A DNA stretch of 64,000 bases, taken from assembly GCA_018241125.1 (NCBI GenBank), contig JAFEEL010000009.1, forward strand, positions 62,001-126,000, read 5' to 3'. This document shows positions 37,235 through 45,306 of this stretch, piece by piece. Within the stretch, counting starts at the first letter, position 1, and the number at the start of each line of letters is the position of its first letter. This DNA is from Pseudomonadota bacterium (GTDB lineage: Bacteria; Pseudomonadota; Gammaproteobacteria; Xanthomonadales; Xanthomonadaceae). Below the pieces are notes generated by a model that was not told the origin of the DNA, did no database searches, and worked only from the letters and a program-made list of their open reading frames with translations. Made by a program: the position numbers and the translations under genes.

Positions 37235-37910
37235 AAGCAGGGAGCAGGGAGCAGGGAGCACGGCACAGGGAGCAGGGAGCAGGGCGGGGCTGGCGCGCGC
37301 GGGCGACGAAATGTGCACGGAACCGCGTGCGCTGGATTGGGACAAGCAGGGCGGCTTGCTGCCGGCCATCGTGCAGGACGCGACCAATCGGCGCGTGTTG
37401 ATGCTCGGTTACATGAATCGGCAGGCACTGGCGACGACGCTCGATAGCGGCCGCGTGACCTTTTACAGCCGCAGCAAGCAGCGCCTGTGGACCAAGGGCG
37501 AGAGCAGCGGGCACTTTCTGCAACTGGTTGCGATCACCGCCGATTGCGACGCCGACACGTTGCTGGTGCAAGCGATCCCGCGCGGCCCGACCTGCCACCG
37601 CGGCACGCCCAGTTGCTTCGACGATGCGCCGGCGGATTTTCTCGCCGAACTCGATACACTCATCGCGCAGCGGCACGCGCAGCGCCCGCAGGGCAGCTAC
37701 ACCACGAAGCTGTTTGACGCCGGCGTTCGCCGCATCGCCCAGAAGGTCGGCGAGGAGGGCGTGGAGACGGCGCTGGCCGCAGTGGCGCAGGGTGACGATG
37801 AACTGGCGGGCGAATCGGCCGACCTGATCTATCACCTGTTGGTGCTGCTGCGCGCGCGCGGTCTTGGCTGGGATGATGTCGTGGCGAAACTGCGCGAGCG
37901 GCATCGATAA
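37224..37910 (+). CDS. hisI: Phosphoribosyl-AMP cyclohydrolase / phosphoribosyl-ATP pyrophosphatase
   Basis: The 228-residue fusion (HisIE) does steps 2 and 3 of the pathway. The cyclohydrolase half contains [41 protein letters not shown] and the zinc-binding [10 protein letters not shown]...GPTCHRG; the pyrophosphatase half contains [29 protein letters not shown] and [16 protein letters not shown] 37224 has GAGG six bases upstream and overlaps hisF, but the next ~29 codons run through a GGGAGCA heptamer array and encode low-complexity sequence ([16 protein letters not shown]). An internal ATG at 37311 ([18 protein letters not shown]) would give the family-standard ~199-residue protein. It is the last gene of the operon. 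Confidence 0.93.
   Translation: MAIESREQGAGSTAQGAGSRAGLARAGDEMCTEPRALDWDKQGGLLPAIVQDATNRRVLMLGYMNRQALATTLDSGRVTFYSRSKQRLWTKGESSGHFLQLVAITADCDADTLLVQAIPRGPTCHRGTPSCFDDAPADFLAELDTLIAQRHAQRPQGSYTTKLFDAGVRRIAQKVGEEGVETALAAVAQGDDELAGESADLIYHLLVLLRARGLGWDDVVAKLRERHR
37236..37285 (+). repeat. GGGAGCA heptamer array inside the 5' end of hisIE
   Basis: About six imperfect copies of the seven-base unit GGGAGCA, interrupted once by CGGCACA, lie across the hisF stop and the first codons of hisIE. Since seven is not a multiple of three, gain or loss of a unit would change the reading frame from start 37224. The same unit recurs at 59341-59373 downstream of the 5'-nucleotidase gene. Confidence 0.85.
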
Positions 37911-37993
37911 TTGTGGGAGGGCCTTGACCAGCCTTCGGCTGTTGAAAGACAGGCCCGATGGATCTGTGTCGTGGCTGGAAGCCGCTCCCACAA
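37911..37993. repeat. REP-like palindrome between hisIE and the C13 protease gene
   Basis: The outer arms TTGTGGGAG (37911-37919) and CTCCCACAA (37985-37993) are perfect inverted repeats 65 bases apart, with a smaller inner hairpin CAGCC-TTC-GGCTG. Such TGTGGGAG...CTCCCACA elements are widespread dispersed intergenic repeats in pseudomonads and Xanthomonadales. It starts right at the end of hisIE and lies between convergent genes, so it may also serve as a transcription end for both. Confidence 0.7.
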
Positions 37994-38031
37994 GAGCCGC
38001 TCACACATGGATAGCAGTGTGTGTATCGCTG

Positions 38032-39105
38032 TTATGGTGTGGCGCGATTGCGAGTTGCCGTTGGCGGCGGCGCGAACGGCACCAGCGGCGCATCGGCCGG
38101 CAAGGTGGCGCGCCAGGCAGCGAGCTTGGCCGCGATCAACGGGCCTTCCCAGAACTGCGGTTCCGAGGGCGTCTCGTGGTCGCGTTTTTCCCACTGTGCG
38201 ATGGTGTGCTGCGCTTCGAGGTACGCCGCGTGGAAGTCGGTGGTGTGATTGAGCGCATCGACGAGGAATGCCTTGCCAAACCAGGTGAGTTGCGAATCGC
38301 TGCCACAACCGAACGACGCGCGGTCGGCGCGGGCGGCGGTAATGATCAAGGTGTGCGGCTCGCGCAGCGCGGGGATGAAGCCGCCCGAGTAGCAGGCGGA
38401 GATCACGATCACGCGCCAGCGGATGCGCGCGGCATCGAGGGCATCGCGGATGTCAGCGGGCGCCAGCTGGTCGAGCGGCAGGTCGCCGAGCTTCACCAGC
38501 AGTTCGGGATCTTCGCTGCCGTGCGAAGTGAGGAAGAGGAACAGGATGTCGTTGTCGCGATCCATTCGTTCGGTCAGGCCACCCAAGGCGTTTTGCAGAT
38601 TCGTGCGGGTAGCCAGAGGAATCGTGGTGTAGGTTTGCGGCGAGTTGACCAGTTCCAGAATCCGATCGGTCGCATCGAAGCGTGCTGCCAGCAGTTTTTG
38701 CAGAAACTCGACTTCGTTGCGGAACACCGACTCGTCGCCGTCGCCGGCGAAGCCGATCGCATACAGGTGTGGCGTGCCAGGCGTGCTCGGCTGAACCTTG
38801 CGCAGTTCGTCGGCGAACATATACGACTGCGCGAACAGCAGCGTTTCCATGCTGGCGATCTTGATGGATCGCGGCGATGCGCCTGTCGATCCCTGCTTGT
38901 CCGCCGTGGTGTCGGATCGCTGCGCCGTGACGGCGGATGCAGACCGCAACTTGGCAGACGTGGATGCTGTTTGCTTCGCAGACGTCACCGATTGCGCAGA
39001 CGCCCGCGGAGGAGAAGCGTCGTTGTGTGTCGGAAGCGCGCTCCAACGTCCCAGCAGAAATGCTGCCGACAAGGCAATCAGTAGCGGGACGATGGGAGTG
39101 CGCAT
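38032..39105 (-). CDS. Peptidase C13 (legumain/caspase-like) family protein, membrane-anchored or exported
   Basis: The 357-residue protein begins MRTPIVPLLIALSAAFLLG, an N-terminal membrane anchor or uncleaved signal, followed by a Ser/Thr/Ala-rich linker (~25-80). The catalytic dyad of clan CD proteases is in ILFLFLTSHGSEDP (His195) and VIVISACYSGGFI (Cys238), each after a hydrophobic strand as in legumains. Many bacterial members are called C13 family peptidases; substrates are unknown. Its ATG is two bases after the mtnC stop on the same strand, so it is probably transcribed with the methionine-salvage genes. ATG 39105 puts the hydrophobic segment at the N-terminus; the frame is open further upstream. 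Confidence 0.85.
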   Translation of the reverse strand: MRTPIVPLLIALSAAFLLGRWSALPTHNDASPPRASAQSVTSAKQTASTSAKLRSASAVTAQRSDTTADKQGSTGASPRSIKIASMETLLFAQSYMFADELRKVQPSTPGTPHLYAIGFAGDGDESVFRNEVEFLQKLLAARFDATDRILELVNSPQTYTTIPLATRTNLQNALGGLTERMDRDNDILFLFLTSHGSEDPELLVKLGDLPLDQLAPADIRDALDAARIRWRVIVISACYSGGFIPALREPHTLIITAARADRASFGCGSDSQLTWFGKAFLVDALNHTTDFHAAYLEAQHTIAQWEKRDHETPSEPQFWEGPLIAAKLAAWRATLPADAPLVPFAPPPTATRNRATP

Positions 39106-39107
39106 GC

Positions 39108-39809
39108 TCAGCCCATCTCGATCTGCGCGAACGATTCCACCCGCCGGTGCCGATGGGTGGCCTCGCCATCGCGCGGGGTCGGGTAATCCTCGGGTCGATC
39201 CAGCAAGCACGTGCGCATGCCCGCCGCCTGCGCGGCATCGAGTTCTTCCACCACGTCGGACAAAAACAGGATCTCGCCCGGCGGCAGTTGCAGTTCCGCG
39301 GCGATGCGTCGGTAGCTGGCGGCTTCGCGCTTGCCGCCGACGGTGGTGTCGAAATATCCGGAGAACAGCGGCGTCAGGTCGCCGGCCTCGCTATGGCCAA
39401 ACAGCAGCTTCTGCGCACCGACCGAGCCGGAGGAATACACATGCAACGCGATGCCGTCGGCGTGCCAGCGATGCAGTGCAGCCACCGCGTCGGGATAGAC
39501 GTGGCCGCGGAAATCGCCGCGCGCGTAGCCTTCCGACCACAACAATCCTTGCAGCGCCTTGAGCGCGGTGTGCTTGCGATCCTCGCGGATCCAGCCTTGC
39601 AGGATTTCCGCGATGCACTCGTCGGCGACCACGCCGCCGATGTCCAGCGCCGCCGCGTCCAGCCAGCGTCGCACTTCCGGGTCGTGGCCGTGCGCGCGCA
39701 CGAATGCCGGCAGTTCGCGCAAGGCATAAGGAAAAAGCACCTCGTGAACGAAGGCGATGGAACTGGTCGTGCCTTCGATATCGGTGAGGATGGCGGTGGG
39801 CGTGGTCAT
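39108..39809 (-). CDS. mtnC: Acireductone synthase (enolase-phosphatase E1)
   Basis: The 233-residue HAD enzyme enolises and dephosphorylates 2,3-diketo-5-methylthiopentyl-1-phosphate to acireductone. Motifs: [23 protein letters not shown] (nucleophile Asp; the E1 signature DIEGTT), [30 protein letters not shown] (motif III Lys) and [20 protein letters not shown] (motif IV acids). It is separated from mtnD by a 211-base gap that contains an inverted-repeat element. Third gene of the mtnB-mtnD-mtnC set, read leftward. Confidence 0.95.
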   Translation of the reverse strand: MTTPTAILTDIEGTTSSIAFVHEVLFPYALRELPAFVRAHGHDPEVRRWLDAAALDIGGVVADECIAEILQGWIREDRKHTALKALQGLLWSEGYARGDFRGHVYPDAVAALHRWHADGIALHVYSSGSVGAQKLLFGHSEAGDLTPLFSGYFDTTVGGKREAASYRRIAAELQLPPGEILFLSDVVEELDAAQAAGMRTCLLDRPEDYPTPRDGEATHRHRRVESFAQIEMG

Positions 39810-39881
39810 GCGTTTGTCGGAATCCGTTCGGTTCAGGCGGGCAGCGTACGCGAGTGCGTCGTCGCCGCTTCGCTCAACTGC

Positions 39882-39988
39882 TCGTCATCCCCGCGAAGGC
39901 GGGGATCGCCTTTCGATAGTGGCAAGCGAGAAATAGCGAGCGATTCCCGCTTGACCGTCTTCGCCGTTGAAAACCGCGGGAATGACGA
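39882..39988. repeat. 107-bp inverted-repeat (MITE/REP-like) element between mtnD and mtnC
   Basis: The ends TCGTCATCCCCGCG (39882-39895) and the complement of CGCGGGAATGACGA (39975-39988) match at 13 of 14 positions. The left end also forms its own hairpin, ATCCCCGC-GAAG-GCGGGGAT (39887-39906). CGTCATYCCCGC-type repeats are common dispersed elements in Xanthomonadales genomes. It breaks the otherwise tight mtn gene order and could affect expression of the downstream mtnC and protease genes. Confidence 0.7.
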
Positions 39989-40020
39989 TTCTCCATTTGC
40001 CTATCCCGTATGCACGGACG

Positions 40021-40578
40021 TTACGTGGCCTTCTGCGGTTCATAGCGCGGAAACCGCTCCGCGATGTCCGAGCCGGTGAAGTAGCCGACCCAGCCGTCGG
40101 GCTCGGTGAAGAAGCGGATGGCGATGAAGGACGGCTCCGGGCCCATGTCGAACCAGTGGGTGGCGCCATCGGGCACGCCGATCAGGTCGCCTTGCGTGCA
40201 CACGATCTCGTACACCTTGCCGCCCACGTGCAGCGTGAACTGGCCGCTGCCTGCGACGAAGAAGCGCACCTCGTCTTCCTTGTGGCTGTGTTCGTCGAGG
40301 AACTTGGCGCGCATCGCCTTACGGTTGGGGTGGTCGGGTGCGATGCTGACCACGTCCACGGTCTTGAACCCGTAGTCGGCGACCAGCCGGTCGATGTCGC
40401 CGCGATAGGCTGCCATCACCGCTTCGGCTGCCGCGCCGGGTGCGATCGGCTGTGTGGCCTGCCAGCGTTCGAAGCGCACGCCGATTTTATTCAGCTCGCT
40501 GGCGATGCTGGCGTGGTCGCTGGACACGAGCAGCGGGGTGGTCGGGTCGTGTTCGGCAAAAATGCGCAAGCGGCTCAT
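40021..40578 (-). CDS. mtnD: Acireductone dioxygenase
   Basis: The 185-residue cupin enzyme oxidises acireductone to 2-keto-4-methylthiobutyrate and formate (Fe form) or to methylthiopropionate and CO (Ni form). Metal ligands are in [18 protein letters not shown] (H-x-H-x4-E pattern) and [12 protein letters not shown] (His). The length and N-terminus ([17 protein letters not shown]) are as expected. It follows mtnB by 30 bases, so both are in one transcript. Confidence 0.95.
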   Translation of the reverse strand: MSRLRIFAEHDPTTPLLVSSDHASIASELNKIGVRFERWQATQPIAPGAAAEAVMAAYRGDIDRLVADYGFKTVDVVSIAPDHPNRKAMRAKFLDEHSHKEDEVRFFVAGSGQFTLHVGGKVYEIVCTQGDLIGVPDGATHWFDMGPEPSFIAIRFFTEPDGWVGYFTGSDIAERFPRYEPQKAT

Positions 40579-40608
40579 CGGCAGGCAGTCCTCGTGGGTG
40601 CGGCGTAC

Positions 40609-41244
40609 TCAGCGGTGCAGCTTGCGCATTTCCAGCTCGCAAGCCAACAGGAACTCCAGTGCGTCCAGATGCCGGCGCGCCTCGGCCACGTCGGCGCCCC
40701 AGGCGTAGGCGCCGTGGCCCTCGATCAGGTAGCCCCACAGCGGGCCGGCATCGAGCAGCACGTCGACCTGCGCGGCCAGCGTCGGGATGTGCTGGTTGTT
40801 CGCCAGGACCGGGATGTCGAGCGTGGTGGCGTGGGTGGCCTGACCGCGGAACGCCTTGATCAGCTCGTAATCGGTGAAGCGCACGTGGCCGGCGCCAGCG
40901 TACAGGCGCGAGGCCAGCGTCTGGTTCAGTGAATGGGTGTGCAGCACGCAGCCCACGTCGGGCAGGCGCCGGTACAGTTGCGTGTGCAGCAGTGTTTCGG
41001 CGGACGGGCGATGGTCGCTGCCGACCGCGTTGCCGTCGAGGTCGACGAGCATGACGTCGTCGATGCCGAGCCGCCCTTTGTCGCGGCCGGAAATGGTGAT
41101 CGCCGCATGGCGTTCGTCCAGTCGCAGCGAAAAGTTGCTGCTGGTCGCCGGCGTCCAGCCGCGCGCAGCCAGCTCGCCGGTGATCGCGACGATCTGGGTG
41201 GCGCAGGCGCGCAGGCGGTTGGGGTCGCAGGGCAGGGTGGACAT
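40609..41244 (-). CDS. mtnB: Methylthioribulose-1-phosphate dehydratase
   Basis: The 211-residue class II aldolase-like zinc enzyme dehydrates methylthioribulose-1-phosphate. Key elements are [39 protein letters not shown], the paired zinc histidines in [15 protein letters not shown], and [33 protein letters not shown] (third His). It is the first gene of the mtnBDC operon and is divergent from rmuC, with 132 bases between. No mtnA or mtnP gene is in the window. Confidence 0.94.
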   Translation of the reverse strand: MSTLPCDPNRLRACATQIVAITGELAARGWTPATSSNFSLRLDERHAAITISGRDKGRLGIDDVMLVDLDGNAVGSDHRPSAETLLHTQLYRRLPDVGCVLHTHSLNQTLASRLYAGAGHVRFTDYELIKAFRGQATHATTLDIPVLANNQHIPTLAAQVDVLLDAGPLWGYLIEGHGAYAWGADVAEARRHLDALEFLLACELEMRKLHR

Positions 41245-41376
41245 GCGGGAAGTTTAGCGCGGCCTTTGCGCCACGGGTTCGGCCATCCTTCCAGGGTCTC
41301 GGCTGGTGAGACGGCTGCGATCTAGAATGCCCGCAGGCGGTCGCGACCGGTGTCGCCGACGCGGAGGGAGGCGGGA

Positions 41377-42801
41377 ATGGATTGGCTGCTGATCGTGATC
41401 GTGGGGCTGCTGCTCGCGGCGCTGGCGCTGCTGTGGATGCTGTGGCGGCGCGATGGTGGGCGGGCAGTGGCCGCAGCCGTGGACGCGGCGCTGGATGCGC
41501 GCACGACGTTGCTGCGGCAGGATCTGGAACGTCTCGAACGCGGTTTGCGGGACGACTTGCGCGGCGCGCGCGGGGAGACGCAGGCGGCACTGGCAGCGTT
41601 CGATGCGCGTCTGGGGCAGTTCACGCAGCGCACCGATGCCGGCTTGAACGCGCTGCGGCAAAACCTCGGCGACGATGCGCGCCGCGGTCGCGAGGAATCC
41701 ACCGCCGGGCTGCAACGGTTTTCCGATGCGCTGCAAGCGCGGTTGGAAAAGCTCAACGAGACCACCGAGCGGCGTCTGGGAGAGGTGCGCGCCACCCTCG
41801 AAGCCCGCCTCAAGGAGCTGCAAGCAGACAACGCCGGCAAGCTCGAGCTGATGCGCGCCACCGTGGACGAAAAGCTGCAAGCCACGCTGGAAGCGCGGCT
41901 GGGCGAGTCGTTTCGGTTGGTGTCCGAGCGGCTGGAACAAGTCCAGCGCGGATTGGGCGAGATGCAGGGGCTGGCCGGTGGCGTCAATGACCTCAAGCGC
42001 GTGCTGGGCAACGTCAAGGCCCGTGGCGTGTTCGGCGAAGCGCAGCTTGCGGCGATCCTCGAACAAATCCTCACGCCCGATCAGTACGCCGCCAACGTGG
42101 CGGTGCGAGCGGACAGCAACGAGCGCGTGGAGTTCGCGATCCGCCTGCCGGGCGCGGGCGGGGCCGGCGATGCACCGGTGTGGCTGCCGATCGACGCCAA
42201 GTTTCCGCGCGAGGATTACGAACGACTGCTCGAAGCGCAGGACAAGGCCGACTCCGAAGCCGCGGCCAAGGCCGGCGACGCGCTGGAACGGCGCGTGCGC
42301 GACGAGGCCAAAACCATCGCCGCCAAGTACGTTGCTCCGCCGCACACCACCGACTTCGCCATCCTGTTCCTGCCCACCGAAGGGCTGTATGCCGAGGTGC
42401 TGCGTCGGCCGGGGCTGGTGGATGGGTTGTTCCGCGCCCAGCGCGTCGTCGTCGCCGGCCCGACCACGCTGGCGGCCACGCTGAACTCGCTGCGCATGGG
42501 CTTTCGCACGCTGGCGATCGAGCAGCGCTCCAGCGAGGTGTGGCAGGTGCTGGGCGCGGTCAAGACAGAGTTCGGCAACTTCGCATCCTTGCTCGAACGC
42601 ACCAAGAAGCAACTCGACACGGTGAGCAACTCGATCGACAGAGGTTTCGTGCGCACCCGCGCGATCGCACGCAAGTTGCGTGACGTGGAGGCTGCCAGCG
42701 ACAGCGAGAGCCAACGGCTGCTGGGCGATGCGTTGGCCGTGGATGAGGCCGATCCGGCGGGCGACGTGGCGGACGCCGCAGACGAAAACGGCGCGGGGTA
42801 G
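41377..42801 (+). CDS. rmuC: DNA recombination protein RmuC
   Basis: The 474-residue protein has an N-terminal membrane helix (WLLIVIVGLLLAALALLWML), a long coiled-coil (~30-200), and the RmuC nuclease-like domain (~215-440): GNVKARGVFGEAQLAAILEQILTPDQY, VWLPIDAKFPREDYERLLEAQD, FAILFLPTEGLYAEVL, GPTTLAATLNSLRMGFRTLAIEQRSSEVWQVLGAVKTEFGNF. RmuC limits inversion between short repeats and has recently been linked to nuclease and defence functions in E. coli. ATG 41377 is preceded by GGAGGG; the frame is open upstream without coding character. The C-terminus is an acidic Ala-rich tail. Confidence 0.93.
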   Translation: MDWLLIVIVGLLLAALALLWMLWRRDGGRAVAAAVDAALDARTTLLRQDLERLERGLRDDLRGARGETQAALAAFDARLGQFTQRTDAGLNALRQNLGDDARRGREESTAGLQRFSDALQARLEKLNETTERRLGEVRATLEARLKELQADNAGKLELMRATVDEKLQATLEARLGESFRLVSERLEQVQRGLGEMQGLAGGVNDLKRVLGNVKARGVFGEAQLAAILEQILTPDQYAANVAVRADSNERVEFAIRLPGAGGAGDAPVWLPIDAKFPREDYERLLEAQDKADSEAAAKAGDALERRVRDEAKTIAAKYVAPPHTTDFAILFLPTEGLYAEVLRRPGLVDGLFRAQRVVVAGPTTLAATLNSLRMGFRTLAIEQRSSEVWQVLGAVKTEFGNFASLLERTKKQLDTVSNSIDRGFVRTRAIARKLRDVEAASDSESQRLLGDALAVDEADPAGDVADAADENGAG

Positions 42802-42811
42802 CCGCGCCGTT
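42787..42811. terminator. Terminator-like hairpin between convergent rmuC and APC transporter
   Basis: AACGGCGCGG (42787-42796) pairs perfectly with CCGCGCCGTT (42802-42811) around a five-base loop. On the minus strand the stem runs into TTTT, making it a good terminator for the transporter gene that ends 24 bases before it. The rmuC stop codon lies within the loop, so it may also end rmuC transcripts. Confidence 0.7.
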
Positions 42812-42834
42812 CTCCACGATCACTTGTGGGCCAC

Positions 42835-44370
42835 TCAGGGCCCGGGTTCCGGGCCTTCGTGCACCAGCGGTGTGGGTTCGAGCCGTTCGGCGTCGATCTC
42901 GGCATTGCCCGGTGCCAGCGCGCTGCGGTGCCGGCTGAAGGTGAAGTACACCACCAGCCCGACGATCGCCCAGATGCAGAAGAACTTGATCGTCGGGTTC
43001 CAGCCCAGGCTGAAAAACAGCAGCACGCAGCCGGCCATGGCCAGCGGTCCGACCACCCACACCAGCGGAGTCTTGAACGGGCGCTTGCGATCGGGTGCCC
43101 GCAAGCGCAGCACCATCACGCCCAGCGCCACGCAGAAAAACGCGAACAAGGTGCCGGCGTTGGAGATGTCGGCCAGTACGTCGACCGGGAACAGTGCGGC
43201 GAAGAAGGCCACGAAAATGCCGGTGGTCCAGGTCACCACATGCGGGGTGTGGAACTTCGGGTGCACCTTGGCGAAGACTTTCGGAAGCAGGCCGTCGCGC
43301 GACATGGTGAACAGGATGCGGGTCTGGCCGAAGATCATCATCAACACCACTGAGGGCAGAGCGACGATTGCCGCGCTTGCCACCGCATCGCCCACCCCCG
43401 GCCAGCCGATCTTGCGCAGGACGAAGGCCAAGGGCTCGCCGCTTTGCGACAGTTCGCCGCCGGGCTGCGCGCCGACCGCACCCACTGCGGCGTAGGCGAC
43501 CAACAGATAAAACACCGTGCACACCGCCAGCGAACCGATCAACCCGATCGGGATGTTGCGGTTGGGGTTGGTGGTTTCTTCCGATGCCGTGGAAACCGCG
43601 TCGAAACCCACGTAGGCGAAGAAGATCGACGCGGCCGCGCCGAGCACGCCCGTCCCCGAAAGTGGCGTACCCCAGCCATGTGGCAGGAACGGGTTGAAGT
43701 TGGCGTGGTCGACGGCCGGGAATGCCAGCGCGATGAAGGCAGTCAGGGCGGCGATCTTGACCAGCACCAAGGCGGCGGTGAACTTGGCCGACTTCGACGT
43801 GCCCAGTACCAACAGCAAGGTCACCAGCAGCGCCAGCACGAAGGCGATCAGGTTGAAGCCGCCTTGGTGTGCTACGCCGTCGACCATGTGCACGGCGGTG
43901 GTGTGGTCGGGCAAGGTCTGGGTATAAAAAGGCCCGGCGGTGAGAAAGCCGGGCAGCGCCAATCCATGGTGGGCGAGAAAGCCATTGGCGTATCCCGACC
44001 ATCCCACCGCCACCGCGCCGCCTGCCACCGCATATTCGAGGATCAGCGCCCAGCCGACCATCCATGCGATCAGCTCGCCGAGCACGGCGTAGGAATACGT
44101 GTAGGCCGAGCCGGCCACCGGTACCATCGCCGCGATTTCCGCGTACACCAGCGCGGTCAGGGCGCACACCGCGCCGGCGATGATGAAGCTGTACATCATG
44201 CCCGGGCCGGCCTTCTCTGCGGCGACCGAAGTCAGCACGAAGATGCCGGTGCCGATCACCGCGCCAATGCCGAGCATGGTCAGCGAGAACCAGCCGAGCT
44301 GGCGTTTGAGACTGCGCTTTTCGGCGGTCGCCAGGATCAGATCCAGCGGTTTGACGCGCATCAACGACAT
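42835..44370 (-). CDS. APC-family amino acid permease (cationic amino acid transporter-like)
   Basis: The 511-residue inner-membrane protein has about 12-14 helices. TM1 carries the APC substrate motif GIGAVIGTGIFVLTSVAAEKAGPG; TM6 carries FFAYVGFDAVSTASEETTNPNRNIPIG. Both are characteristic of the CAT (YfnA-like) branch. The long extracellular loop after helix 4 and the helices continuing to FSLGWNPTIKFFCIWAIVGLVVYF fit that branch. Transport of a specific amino acid cannot be told from sequence. ATG 44370 has GGGGAA upstream. Transcribed alone, toward rmuC. Confidence 0.92.
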   Translation of the reverse strand: MSLMRVKPLDLILATAEKRSLKRQLGWFSLTMLGIGAVIGTGIFVLTSVAAEKAGPGMMYSFIIAGAVCALTALVYAEIAAMVPVAGSAYTYSYAVLGELIAWMVGWALILEYAVAGGAVAVGWSGYANGFLAHHGLALPGFLTAGPFYTQTLPDHTTAVHMVDGVAHQGGFNLIAFVLALLVTLLLVLGTSKSAKFTAALVLVKIAALTAFIALAFPAVDHANFNPFLPHGWGTPLSGTGVLGAAASIFFAYVGFDAVSTASEETTNPNRNIPIGLIGSLAVCTVFYLLVAYAAVGAVGAQPGGELSQSGEPLAFVLRKIGWPGVGDAVASAAIVALPSVVLMMIFGQTRILFTMSRDGLLPKVFAKVHPKFHTPHVVTWTTGIFVAFFAALFPVDVLADISNAGTLFAFFCVALGVMVLRLRAPDRKRPFKTPLVWVVGPLAMAGCVLLFFSLGWNPTIKFFCIWAIVGLVVYFTFSRHRSALAPGNAEIDAERLEPTPLVHEGPEPGP

Positions 44371-44513
44371 GAGGTTCCCCAGGGCTGGTGTTCGCTTGTC
44401 GGCGTCTTGCGCGCCGTGGCCGCCCGGGCGCGGGCGGACTGCGCGCTACCTTAGCCTGCGCGGGCGGGCGTCACAAGCGGGGCCTTGCATTCGCGGGAAT
44501 TGAGCGGGCAACC

Positions 44514-45077
44514 TCACACCCGCCCGGCAAACTCGCCCGTCAATGTGTTCACCCACACCTTCTCGCCGTTGGCGATGTACTCGGGCACCTGGATTTCGAT
44601 GCCGGTATTCAACCGCGCCGGCTTCGGGCGCTTGGTGGCGGTGCCGCCCTTGAGCTCGGGCGCGGTCTCCACCACCGTCAAGGCCACGCTGGTGGGCAGT
44701 TGCAGGCCGACCGGGGCATCGTCGATGACCTGCACGAAGCAGCCTTCCATGTCGTCGGTGATGTAGTTGGCCGCGTCGCCGATGGTGGCCGGGTCGAGGT
44801 GGTAGGGCGTGTAATCCTCGGCATCGAGGAACACGAACGCCTCGCCGTCCTTGTACGAAAAGTTGGCCGCGCGCCGCGCCAGATCGACCTCGCGCAGTTC
44901 GTCGTCGGCATCGAAGCTGGCGTCGAGCTTGGCGCCGCCGGGGATGGAATACATCACGAAGCGGAAGCGCACGTTGCCGCCGCGGCCTTGCGGCGAGCTG
45001 CGCTCGATGTCACGGATCTGATAGACGCCGTTGTTGTATTCGACGACGAAGCTCTTCTTGATGTCGGAGGCTTTCAT
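44514..45077 (-). CDS. efpL: Elongation factor P-like protein EfpL (YeiP)
   Basis: The 187-residue three-domain protein matches the YeiP/EfpL branch of EF-P rather than EF-P itself: [40 protein letters not shown] in the KOW domain, [12 protein letters not shown]-like [73 protein letters not shown]. The beta3-beta4 loop has Arg32 (SPQGRGG) where EF-P carries its modified lysine/arginine, as in EfpL, which relieves ribosome stalling at proline and other motifs. No Shine-Dalgarno is visible before ATG 45077; a heptamer array starts 11 bases upstream. Confidence 0.9.
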   Translation of the reverse strand: MKASDIKKSFVVEYNNGVYQIRDIERSSPQGRGGNVRFRFVMYSIPGGAKLDASFDADDELREVDLARRAANFSYKDGEAFVFLDAEDYTPYHLDPATIGDAANYITDDMEGCFVQVIDDAPVGLQLPTSVALTVVETAPELKGGTATKRPKPARLNTGIEIQVPEYIANGEKVWVNTLTGEFAGRV

Positions 45078-45087
45078 TGGACAGGCC

Positions 45088-45161
45088 GTGAATGGTGAAT
45101 CGTGAATGGTGAATGGTGAATCGTGAATGGTGAATCGTGAATGGTGAATCGTGAATGGTGG
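45088..45161. repeat. TGAATSG heptamer array upstream of efpL
   Basis: About ten head-to-tail copies of the seven-base units TGAATGG and TGAATCG (mixed) run from 45088 to 45161 on the plus strand, in the 5' leader of efpL (which is read leftward). Inverted copies of the same units occur at 45277-45305, so the two arrays could pair over the ~115-base spacer between them. This is a simple-sequence repeat, not a CRISPR: units are too short and lack spacers. Confidence 0.85.
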
Positions 45162-45276
45162 AGGCCGCGTGGCGGATCTTCGAATGATCGGTCGGGCTTG
45201 GCCTGGATGAGTGCAAGTGATCACCCTCGTCACACACTCGTAGTCGTCTGAGACATCGCGATGTAGTGCTTTCAAC

Positions 45277-45305
45277 GATTCACGACTCACCATTCACGAT
45301 TCACG
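45277..45305. repeat. Inverted copy of the TGAATSG heptamers
   Basis: About four units in the opposite orientation (CGATTCA, CGACTCA, CCATTCA, CGATTCA) end right at the stop codon of the short-chain dehydrogenase gene. With the array at 45088-45161 they form large inverted arms around 45162-45276, the presumed promoter region of efpL. Confidence 0.75.
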
Positions 45306-45306
45306 G

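Noticed and set aside
45088-45161. Possible CRISPR array
   Set aside because: Units are seven bases in direct tandem with no unique spacers and no cas genes; it is a simple-sequence repeat.
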